From positions 1-12,747 of the forward strand of contig CAYTPO010000071.1 in NCBI GenBank assembly GCA_964439815.1: DNA of 12,747 bases, read 5' to 3'. The position numbers and the translations under genes are program-made. Origin of the DNA: JALSHZ01 sp964439815. GTDB taxonomy: Bacteria > Pseudomonadota > Gammaproteobacteria > UWMA-0217. Below the pieces are notes generated by a model that did not search any database, was not told the DNA's origin, and saw nothing but the letters and a program-made list of their open reading frames with translations. This document shows, in pieces, positions 6,975-12,747 of the stretch; within the stretch, counting starts at the first letter, position 1, and every line of letters starts with the position of its first letter.

Positions 6975-7004
6975 CCACACATAGACTATCAATAAAGACT
7001 GCGT

Positions 7005-7045
7005 CTGAAATCCGTCAGATCAAGGCGAAAAATGGCGGATTTCAG
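7005..7045. repeat. Inverted repeat before the CBS-GGDEF gene
   Basis: CTGAAATCCG (7005-7014) is perfectly complementary to CGGATTTCAG (7036-7045) across 21 bases. It would form a stem-loop in the leader of the downstream gene, 48 bp before its start. It may be a fragment of a mobile element or a leader structure. Confidence 0.5.
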
Positions 7046-7093
7046 GAGCAAGCTGGGTGGCTGCCCGGATTACTACAATCACTAGAGGTAAAC

Positions 7094-8113
7094 ATGCCTG
7101 ACAATGATCGAACGCTGCTCCTGACAACGGGTCGGGGGGAGTATGTGGAGTCCTTGATAGAAGATCGGCTGCAGATCGATGCTGCAGCCAGCATCACGAA
7201 AACACGCCAATATTTCCTGCAACACCCCGGGATTCTTGCCGCACCGGTCACCTGCAGCGGCAAACCTGTTGGCTGGATCGGCCTGCGGGAGCTGGTTCAG
7301 AGTGACGTACTATCCAGCAAGTCCTCGATTGCCGAAGTCATGACCAGCAGCGGCCATGTGGTCAGCCACGATTTGCCCATCGATGAATTGCAGGCGCAGT
7401 TGCGCGAGGGGACGATGACGCTCTTTCATGGTGGTCTGATCGTCGTCGATGACGAGCAGCGCTACATGGGGCGGGTGAGTCACACACGCCTGCTGCAGTT
7501 CATGCTGGAGCGTGCGGCGCGGTTTCAGGATCATGGCTACCGGCATACGTTGACTGGTCTGCCGGGTCACCTGCCGCTGGTCGATCGCACGCGGGAACTG
7601 CTGAATCAGTCGCAGCTGTTTGTGGTTGCCAGTATGGATATCCGCGGCTTCAATATCTTCAATGACTGGTATGGCTACAAGCGGGGTGATCAGGTGCTGC
7701 GTTTTGTCAGCAAATTGTTGCGCAAGCATATTGATCCCGCATTCGACTACCTGGCTCATCCCGGAGCCGACAACTTTACCGTGCTGTTTCGCAGCATGGA
7801 CTGGTTTGAACGTTGCGAAGAGATGCTGCAGGAGTGTGAGGCGCAGGCACCGCAGTTCTACGATGCGTCAGACCGGCGCAAGGGTGGGCTGGAGCAGTAT
7901 TTCCCCACCGGAGAGCGTCGCTTCACCCCCATCTTTTCCCTGTCGATCGGCGTGACCCAGGTCGAGCCCGGCAAGTTCCAGGATCACCACAGCCTGTTGA
8001 AGGCAGCCAAGGATGTGAAGATGCGTGCGAGCAAGACTTGTGGCGGCGCCATCTTTGTCGGGGGAATGAGTGATTATGCGATCAACGGTATTGTTGGCGC
8101 GGTATACCATTGA
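7094..8113 (+). CDS. CBS-domain protein with degenerate GGDEF domain
   Basis: This 339-residue protein is cytoplasmic, with no membrane helix or signal peptide. Residues about 15-135 look like a CBS pair (ILAAPVTCSGKPVGWIGLRE, then SIAEVMTSS and GGLIVVDDEQRYMGRVSHTRL), a module that usually binds adenine nucleotides. From about 150 a GGDEF domain follows: LTGLPG, then MDIRGFNIFNDWYGYKRGDQ and SLSIGV. The signature is GADNF (224-228) in place of GGDEF, so the catalytic Glu is Asn; the Asp before LTGLP is His; and the second Asp of the usual DxD metal motif is Arg. A diguanylate cyclase should not work like this, so it probably binds nucleotide or a partner. The architecture equals the C-terminal half of EAL-CBS-GGDEF proteins without the EAL domain. 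AGAGGT precedes the ATG by five bases. The ROK kinase gene follows after 21 bp, suggesting an operon. Confidence 0.85.
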   Translation: MPDNDRTLLLTTGRGEYVESLIEDRLQIDAAASITKTRQYFLQHPGILAAPVTCSGKPVGWIGLRELVQSDVLSSKSSIAEVMTSSGHVVSHDLPIDELQAQLREGTMTLFHGGLIVVDDEQRYMGRVSHTRLLQFMLERAARFQDHGYRHTLTGLPGHLPLVDRTRELLNQSQLFVVASMDIRGFNIFNDWYGYKRGDQVLRFVSKLLRKHIDPAFDYLAHPGADNFTVLFRSMDWFERCEEMLQECEAQAPQFYDASDRRKGGLEQYFPTGERRFTPIFSLSIGVTQVEPGKFQDHHSLLKAAKDVKMRASKTCGGAIFVGGMSDYAINGIVGAVYH

Positions 8114-8134
8114 AACAATTCTAAGGAGTGTTGA

Positions 8135-9040
8135 ATGATTCATTGTGGTGTGGATCTGGGTGGGACGAAAACAGAAATCATCGTTCTGGATGAACGGGGT
8201 GCCGAGGTCTATCGCAAACGCGAGTCGACGCCGCAGGGGGATTACCAGCAAACCGTCGAGCTGATGGCAACCATGGTCGATGATGCCGAGGCCAGGTTGG
8301 GCGAGAAGGGGACGGTGGGGATCGGTGTTCCCGGCTCGTTGTCACCGCAAACCGGCCTGATGCGCAATGCCAATTCAACCTGCCTGAATGGGCATCCATT
8401 GCAGCAGGATATCGAGCAACGCTTGCAGCGGTCGGTTGCCATCAGCAATGACGCCAACTGTTTTGCACTTTCCGAAGCGACTGATGGCGCCGGTGCCGGG
8501 GCCGGGTCGGTCTTTGGCGTGATCATTGGCACGGGAACCGGAGCGGGATTGGTCGTGGGCGGACAGGTGCTTGGTGGCTGCAATGGCGTGGCCGGTGAAT
8601 GGGGCCACAACCCGCTGCCCTGGGCCCTGCCCGAGGAGTACCCGGGGCCTAAGTGCTGGTGTGGCCAGCGAGGTTGCATCGAAACCTGGCTCAGCGGGCC
8701 GGGATTCGCACGGGAGTTTACGCAGTCCTCCGGCCTGGCGTGGTCGGCGCAGGAGATCGCAGCTGCTGCCGAAGCCGGCGATGTCGCCGCGCTGGGTGCT
8801 TTGGGGCGTTATGAATCCCGGCTGGCGAGGGGGTTGGCGCATATCATCAATATCTTCGATCCCGAGGTGATTGTACTGGGTGGCGGTATGTCCAACATCC
8901 AGCGGCTCTATACCCGCGTACCTGATCTGTGGGCATCACATGTATTTTCCGATTGCGTCAGAACCCGGCTGGCTGCACCTGTTTTCGGTGATGCCAGTGG
9001 TGTCCGCGGGGCAGCATGGCTAGGAGCCTGTCGGACTTGA
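8135..9040 (+). CDS. ROK-family sugar kinase, fructokinase-like
   Basis: This 301-residue protein phosphorylates a hexose using ATP. Visible motifs are the phosphate loop DLGGTKTE (7-14), catalytic D106 in SNDANCF, the glycine loop GTGTGAG (132-138), GEWGH with zinc ligand H158, and the ROK zinc motif CWCGQRGC (C174, C176, C181), followed by a second nucleotide-binding segment VIVLGGGMSN. The pattern CxCGxxGCxExxxSG is closest to the Mak/fructokinase and N-acetylglucosamine kinase branch; the exact sugar cannot be read from sequence. AAGGAG lies six bases before the ATG. The last five codons (GACRT) and the stop come from the terminal repeat of a 164-bp palindromic element, so the native C-terminus after GVRGAAWL was altered. 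This is probably harmless, since homologues end close to this point. Confidence 0.92.
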   Translation: MIHCGVDLGGTKTEIIVLDERGAEVYRKRESTPQGDYQQTVELMATMVDDAEARLGEKGTVGIGVPGSLSPQTGLMRNANSTCLNGHPLQQDIEQRLQRSVAISNDANCFALSEATDGAGAGAGSVFGVIIGTGTGAGLVVGGQVLGGCNGVAGEWGHNPLPWALPEEYPGPKCWCGQRGCIETWLSGPGFAREFTQSSGLAWSAQEIAAAAEAGDVAALGALGRYESRLARGLAHIINIFDPEVIVLGGGMSNIQRLYTRVPDLWASHVFSDCVRTRLAAPVFGDASGVRGAAWLGACRT

Positions 9041-9185
9041 CCATTTTAAGCGAAAATGCGTGGGGGCGAATCAAATGATCTTATCGGCTAAGGAAAATAG
9101 CCGCGCTATTTGACGAAGCGGATAAGCTCAGTTGATCGCCATCCACGCATTTGCAGCAAAACAGTGTTAAGTCCGACAGGCTCCT
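9022..9185. mobile_element. 164-bp fully palindromic MITE-like element
   Basis: Perfect 17-bp terminal inverted repeats AGGAGCCTGTCGGACTT (9022-9038 and 9169-9185) enclose further nested complementarity: AAATGCGTGG with CCACGCATTT (9054-9063 and 9143-9152), an imperfect stem around GGCGAATCAAATGATC, and an apex AAATAGC-CGC-GCTATTT (9095-9111). All stems share one centre near 9103, so the whole element can fold as a single long hairpin. It has no coding capacity, which fits a non-autonomous element moved by a transposase encoded elsewhere. I see no clear target duplication. It overlaps the 3' end of the ROK gene. Confidence 0.85.
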
Positions 9186-9277
9186 CTGATCCGAATCCGA
9201 CGCTTGACTGCGGGGTCTGATATCAATCATTGCAATAGAAAATGCATTCCCCCGCAGGTTGGCCAAAGGAGTTTGCG

Positions 9278-9340
9278 ATGAGTATTTCAAGCTCTCCAAA
9301 CCACAGTGGAGCCAGTCTTGTACCATTCATCCCCGGTTGA
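9278..9340 (+). CDS. Possible 20-residue leader-type ORF
   Basis: AAGGAG lies six bases before an ATG at 9278 that opens MSISSSPNHSGASLVPFIPG and a TGA. The ribosome site is as good as those of the real genes nearby. It ends 36 bp before the next start codon and overlaps the 40-bp repeat. It could be a leader peptide, the eroded start of a lost gene, or chance. Confidence 0.25.
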   Translation: MSISSSPNHSGASLVPFIPG

Positions 9341-9355
9341 ACCCCGGATTCAGGT
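9316..9355. repeat. 40-bp dispersed direct repeat, copy 2
   Basis: It matches 6914-6953 at 34 of 40 positions in the same orientation. It ends 21 bp before the ATG of the 147-residue gene. Confidence 0.75.
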
Positions 9356-9376
9356 TGGATCGACAGGAGACAAACA

Positions 9377-9820
9377 ATGACAACAACTTCAACTTCAGAC
9401 TACATGCAGGCCTATAGTGGTCGGTTGGTGGCACTGCGGCAGTGGCGTGATCTGGAGGACTTCTGGCAGGTGCTGTTGGCGGATGATCAGGCGCAGTGGT
9501 TTGTCTATGCCGTGGGTGAACCACCACCGCAGCACCCCGTTGATTCTGCGCAGCTCAAGATGATTGTGGCCGAGCTGGATACGCTGCTGCATGTTGATCA
9601 CGATGAAGACTATTGCGGCATTGTGTATGTGGATAATCGGCAGTCGCCATCGTTCGTGAAAATCTATGATCCTAACAATCTGGGTTCGGTGTGTGGTTCC
9701 AGCGGCACCATTACGCTCCCTGGCTGGACGATTTCGCAGACCCGGCCAGAAGACCTGCAGATGGCCTTTCCGCTACCCGCCAACCGTCGTCGCTGGTGGC
9801 AGAAGCTGCTTGCCCGCTGA
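9377..9820 (+). CDS. Conserved gammaproteobacterial protein of unknown function
   Basis: This 147-residue soluble acidic protein has no signal peptide or membrane helix. The ATG is supported by AGGAG seven bases upstream. Notable segments are the N-terminal helix DYMQAYSGRLVALRQWRDLE, an acidic DHDEDYCGIVYVDN (74-87), KIYDPNNLGSVCGSSG (95-110) and a basic, Trp-rich end ANRRRWWQKLLAR. The two cysteines, C80 and C106, sit in the best-defined motifs and may be functional. I recall similar hypothetical proteins in Chromatiales and related sulfur bacteria but know no function. Its last 15 codons overlap the end of the convergent EAL gene by 48 bp. Confidence 0.8.
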   Translation: MTTTSTSDYMQAYSGRLVALRQWRDLEDFWQVLLADDQAQWFVYAVGEPPPQHPVDSAQLKMIVAELDTLLHVDHDEDYCGIVYVDNRQSPSFVKIYDPNNLGSVCGSSGTITLPGWTISQTRPEDLQMAFPLPANRRRWWQKLLAR

Positions 9821-11989
9821 GGGGGGCTTGTGCCGTTGCCGAGGTGCTGCAAATTTCTTTGGATGGCCGGTAAACGCCAGAAATTCCAGTAACTCATCGG
9901 CTGGCAGCGGCTTGCTGATGAAGTATCCCTGAATCGATGTACATCCCTGGCTGCTGAGAAAGGCCAGCTGCTCGCGGGTTTCCACCCCTTCGGCTACGGT
10001 GCTGAGTTTCAGGCTGCGCGCCAGCGAGATGATGGCGTTGACGATGGCGGCATCGTTCTCGTCGTTGGCGACCTCGGTGATGAATTGGCGGTCGATCTTG
10101 AGGACATCCAGCGGCAGACGTTTGAGGTAGCTCAGAGATGAATAGCCGGTGCCGAAATCATCCACCGATATCTTCATTCCCATGGCCTTGAGTTGCTGCA
10201 GCTTGCCAATCGACTCCTCGACATCGCTCATGATCAGGCTTTCGGTCAGTTCGATCTCGATCTGTGATGGCTTGATCCCGTGGCCGGCAACGGCTTGCCG
10301 AACGGACTCGATGAAATCACGCTCTCTGAACTGGCGGCTGGAGATATTGACGGCAATGCGGATGGGGCGATACCCGGCATCCATCCATATACGGCACTGC
10401 TTGCAGGCCGTCTGCAGTACCCAGAGTCCCAGTGGTACGATCAAACCGGTTTCCTCGGCCAGTGGGATGAATTCCCCGGGGCTGATCAGCCCTTCCTCTG
10501 GATCTTCCCAGCGTACCAACGCCTCTACGGCCAGGAGTTCGCCAGTTTGAGCATCCACCTGGGGCTGGTAGTGCAGAACCATTTCATCGTTCTCCAGTGC
10601 GCGGCGCAGCTTGCCCTCCAGCTGCAGCTTGTGCATTGCCGTGGCATTCATCTCTGTTTGGTAGAAGGCAAAATTATCCTTTCCCTCGGCCTTGACGTGG
10701 TACATCGCCGTATCCGCGTTTTTCAGCAGCGTATCGAGGTTGTTGCCGTCATCGGGATAGATGGCGATGCCGATACTGCCGGAGGGAAAGAACTCCTGTC
10801 CTTCGAGCATCAGGGGTTTGGCAATGTTTGCCAGTATGCGGCGGGCGATGATGGCGGCGTCTTCGGCATGCTGCAGATCGCCGACCAGTAGAATGAATTC
10901 ATCGCCTCCCAGCCGTGCCACGAAAGTATCGATGTCGTCGCTGGAAGGCAGTGGCGGTGTGACAATGTCGGTATCACGCAACGAGGCGAGAATCCGCTGT
11001 GACAACAGCTGCAGGAACTTGTCGCCGGCGCTGTGTCCCAATGTGTCATTGACGTGCTTGAAGCGGTCCAGATCGAGGTAGAGCAGGGCGGCACTGGTGC
11101 TGTTGCGTCTTGCCTGCCTCAGCGTGATCTGGGCCTGCTCGCGGAATAACTGGCGGTTGGGCAGGGAGGTCAGGTTGTCGTAGTAGGCCAGGTGCTTGAT
11201 TCGGTCTTCCGAGATCTTTCTTTCGGTAATGTCCTGCAGTGTGCCGGTAATGTAGTCGATCAGTTCATGTTCATTGTGGTGTGCGATACCGTGAAGATAG
11301 ACGTAGCGAACTTCCCCGTCGGTGCGGATAATCCTCAGGTCAATATTCAGCTCAGTGCCTTCATGGAGCGTATCGGTCAGGGCGGTTTCGAGTTTCCAGC
11401 GGTCCGAGGCGTGGATCTGGTCGACAAAGGTTTTCAGCGGGATGGCGTCGGGGCTGTATGCCAGGCCAAAAATACGGAAGAGTTCGTGTGAGGCGTAGAG
11501 CTCATCGGTGTCGTGGTAGAGCTCCCAGTTGCCGATGCGGGCCATGCGTTGAGCTTCGGCAAGGCGTTGTTCGCTTTCCCGCAGTGAGCGTGCCGAGATC
11601 ATCGACTGGATGACGAATTGCAGGTGGTGGGTAAACAGATCCCAGTTGATGGGTTTGGTGAGGAAGTCGGTAGCGCCGACATCGTAGGCTTTCTGGATGG
11701 ATTGGCTGTCGTTGCTGGTAGTAACCACCAGGATGGGCATGAGTTCACCCCCCTTCAGGCTCCGGATCGCCTTGCAGGTCTGGTAGCCATCCATACCCGG
11801 CATTTCGATGTCGAGTATCACGAGATCCGGCAGCTCATGCTGTACCAGCGCTACTGCCTCATTGCCGGATGCCGCCTCGGTGACGGTAAAGCCCATCGAT
11901 GCCAGCGCCTTGTGTGCCATGCTGCGAATCGATTGCTGGTCATCCACGACCAGGGCATGGCAGGTACTTTGCTCTTTTTTCCGCAGCAT
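9773..11989 (-). CDS. REC-PAS-GGDEF-EAL cyclic-di-GMP response regulator
   Basis: This 738-residue cytoplasmic response regulator makes and/or breaks c-di-GMP. The receiver (1-130) has D16-D17, phospho-acceptor D60 in VILDIEMPG, T90/T91 and K112. A PAS fold with C-terminal cap (about 145-257) ends in TLQDITERK. The GGDEF domain has NLTSLPNR, LDLDRFKHVND and intact GGDEF at 361-365. The EAL domain has E489-A490-L491, N548, E580, D610-D611 in DDFGTGYSSL, K631 and E667/E670, all consistent with active hydrolysis. I chose ATG 11989 because GAGGA lies four bases before it; an upstream in-frame TTG (12028) has no ribosome site. A histidine kinase partner is not in this window. An insertion before GGDEF displaces the usual inhibitory-site spacing. 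The final 25 or so residues (from FAAPRQRHK) are a non-family tail read across the end of the convergent gene. Confidence 0.93.
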   Translation of the reverse strand: MLRKKEQSTCHALVVDDQQSIRSMAHKALASMGFTVTEAASGNEAVALVQHELPDLVILDIEMPGMDGYQTCKAIRSLKGGELMPILVVTTSNDSQSIQKAYDVGATDFLTKPINWDLFTHHLQFVIQSMISARSLRESEQRLAEAQRMARIGNWELYHDTDELYASHELFRIFGLAYSPDAIPLKTFVDQIHASDRWKLETALTDTLHEGTELNIDLRIIRTDGEVRYVYLHGIAHHNEHELIDYITGTLQDITERKISEDRIKHLAYYDNLTSLPNRQLFREQAQITLRQARRNSTSAALLYLDLDRFKHVNDTLGHSAGDKFLQLLSQRILASLRDTDIVTPPLPSSDDIDTFVARLGGDEFILLVGDLQHAEDAAIIARRILANIAKPLMLEGQEFFPSGSIGIAIYPDDGNNLDTLLKNADTAMYHVKAEGKDNFAFYQTEMNATAMHKLQLEGKLRRALENDEMVLHYQPQVDAQTGELLAVEALVRWEDPEEGLISPGEFIPLAEETGLIVPLGLWVLQTACKQCRIWMDAGYRPIRIAVNISSRQFRERDFIESVRQAVAGHGIKPSQIEIELTESLIMSDVEESIGKLQQLKAMGMKISVDDFGTGYSSLSYLKRLPLDVLKIDRQFITEVANDENDAAIVNAIISLARSLKLSTVAEGVETREQLAFLSSQGCTSIQGYFISKPLPADELLEFLAFTGHPKKFAAPRQRHKPPSAGKQLLPPATTVGG

Positions 11990-12126
11990 ACGTTCCTCGT
12001 GGCGGTGGTTCTTCCTTGAATCGATCAAGCGTACTCAAATTGACGGTCAGCAAACAGGAACAAATCCTCTTTGTGATGCAGGAGTAAAACGCTACTGTTG
12101 AAAAATCGGTATCAAAGTCAGGAGTC

Positions 12127-12143
12127 ACTACTCGCTGAGTAGT
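12127..12143. promoter_or_regulatory. ACTACTC-GCT-GAGTAGT inverted repeat
   Basis: It has the same 7-bp arms as 6958-6974 with a different 3-base spacer. It sits between the divergent EAL response-regulator and rhodanese genes, 32 bp before the rhodanese ATG, a good place for a shared operator. It could equally be a small hairpin repeat. Confidence 0.5.
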
Positions 12144-12175
12144 CACAGTCAAGATAACATTGGAAACAGGCAGAT

Positions 12176-12613
12176 ATGAGTAATTCAGCACAGTCGGCAT
12201 CCGTCCATACCATTTCGTCCCGGCAAGCTCATGAAATGCTGCAAACCGACCCGTCAGCCCTCTTTATCGACGTCAGGGCCACACTGGAATTCCTGATGAT
12301 CGGTCACCCGGTAGGGGCTGTCCACATTCCGTGGATGGATGAACCCGACTGGGTGCCCGACCCGGATTTCGTTGCCCATGTGCGTGAGCTGATGTTGGGC
12401 GGGATCAGCTGCGATAATGACGGCTGTCCGCCAATCCTGCTGATCTGCCGCAGCGGCAATCGTTCGCTGGCGGCGGGCAAGATGCTGATCGAAGCGGGGA
12501 TCAGGAATGTCTACAACGTCGGTGATGGCTTTGAAGGGCCGCGCGATGATGCGCATCATCGCAGCACGGTGGAAGGTTGGCGTTTTGAGGGATTGCCTTG
12601 GGAGCAGTGCTAG
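12176..12613 (+). CDS. Single-domain rhodanese-like sulfurtransferase
   Basis: This 145-residue cytoplasmic protein has no signal peptide. Rhodanese motifs are ALFIDVRATLEF (28-39), GHPVGAVHIPW (43-53) and the active-site loop CRSGNRS (91-97), with C91 as the persulfide-forming cysteine. These are followed by the closing pattern NVGDGFEGPRD and GWRFEGLPWEQ. The loop CRSGxRS is of the sulfurtransferase type rather than the longer Cdc25 type. The ribosome site is weak (CAGG about eight bases upstream). It is divergent from the EAL gene. The donor and acceptor of sulfur cannot be inferred. The stop codon abuts a mobile-element-like terminus. Confidence 0.9.
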   Translation: MSNSAQSASVHTISSRQAHEMLQTDPSALFIDVRATLEFLMIGHPVGAVHIPWMDEPDWVPDPDFVAHVRELMLGGISCDNDGCPPILLICRSGNRSLAAGKMLIEAGIRNVYNVGDGFEGPRDDAHHRSTVEGWRFEGLPWEQC

Positions 12614-12747
12614 GAGGCTGTCCGAGAATAGAGAGCCTGCTGCGGAAAAGCCATTTTGACCCTTTTTCCCCCTGATTTTCGTCAAATTTAGCCAATATTC
12701 TCCTCAAATCAGTGAAAAAAATGGCCTAATATGGCTTTCCCTCGCTA
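12611..12747. mobile_element. Possible terminus of an insertion sequence running off the right edge
   Basis: AGGAGGCTGTCCGAGAAT begins at the stop codon of the rhodanese gene and resembles the terminal repeat of the 164-bp element (AGGAGCCTGTCGGACTT) in 12 of the first 14 bases. The rest is non-coding and A/T-rich (about 130 bp), like the untranslated end of an IS. No transposase codons are visible before the window ends, so family and extent are unknown. Confidence 0.35.

Larger units (their letters stand above)
6719..7093. other. Intergenic region between nrdA promoter and CBS-GGDEF gene
   Basis: There is no supported gene here. A 70-codon frame (6743-6955) starts in the region but has no ribosome site or motif. 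The region holds one copy of a 40-bp direct repeat, an ACTACTC inverted repeat, and a 10-bp inverted repeat, all listed separately. A TATACT at 6746-6751 could be a rightward -10, but no convincing -35 accompanies it. Confidence 0.5.
9186..9376. other. Intergenic region before the 147-residue gene
   Basis: It contains an 8-bp inverted repeat CTGCGGGG/CCCCGCAG (9208-9215 and 9250-9257; loop 34), a 20-codon frame with a good ribosome site, and copy 2 of the 40-bp repeat. No larger gene was found. Confidence 0.5.

Noticed and set aside
9081..9326. An 81-codon minus-strand frame
   Set aside because: It runs across half of the palindromic element and the neighbouring intergenic region, so it is a by-product of repeat sequence.
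1..12747. CRISPR array, tRNA, rRNA or a phage-defence island
   Set aside because: No regularly spaced repeats, no cloverleaf or rRNA-like stretch, and no defence gene other than the truncated Uma2 remnants was found by eye.

Overview
The window looks like a chromosomal segment of a gammaproteobacterium. The class Ia ribonucleotide reductase is of the Pseudomonas/Xanthomonas/Chromatiales type: a two-ATP-cone NrdA, and a NrdB with a Pro/Ala-rich N-terminal extension ending in EYQTGGALNWD. The intergenic regions are full of hairpin repeats of the kind common in sulfur-oxidising gammaproteobacteria. I assign the group from recalled family resemblance only; I cannot name a species.

Left accessory region (1-2272). 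This part is A/T-richer and decayed. It holds the tail of a gene entering from the left (possibly a sugar nucleotidyltransferase), an orphan C-terminal gene fragment on the minus strand, a candidate 30-residue membrane microprotein, two remnants of Uma2-type nucleases, a long hairpin repeat, IS21-like repeats, and a minus-strand membrane-anchored gene interrupted by a frameshift exactly at an A_AAA_AAA slippery heptamer.

DNA precursor synthesis (2273-6720, minus strand). nrdA and nrdB encode the large and small subunits of an aerobic class Ia ribonucleotide reductase, with all catalytic residues visible. The nrdA promoter is very legible. It has a -35/-10 pair, two NrdR-box-like palindromes exactly 32 bp apart that overlap or abut the promoter elements, and a perfect DnaA box upstream. 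A 76-bp hairpin element separates the two genes.

Signalling and accessory genes (7094-12613). A CBS-degenerate-GGDEF protein is followed 21 bp later by a ROK-family sugar kinase. Then comes a 164-bp fully palindromic element whose terminal repeat supplies the end of the kinase gene. A conserved protein of unknown function follows, and its end overlaps a convergent REC-PAS-GGDEF-EAL cyclic-di-GMP gene. Divergent from that gene is a single-domain rhodanese. Two intergenic motifs recur here: an ACTACTC-N3-GAGTAGT inverted repeat (before the CBS-GGDEF gene and between the EAL and rhodanese genes) and a 40-bp direct repeat (before the CBS-GGDEF gene and before the 147-residue gene). The window ends in what looks like the terminus of another mobile element, again directly abutting a stop codon.

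How they fit together: nrdAB is a self-contained, cell-cycle-regulated operon. The right half is a c-di-GMP-flavoured neighbourhood in which one protein has intact synthesis and hydrolysis motifs and the other has lost its catalytic motif and may act as a sensor linked to a sugar kinase. No complete defence system, CRISPR array, tRNA or rRNA was seen.
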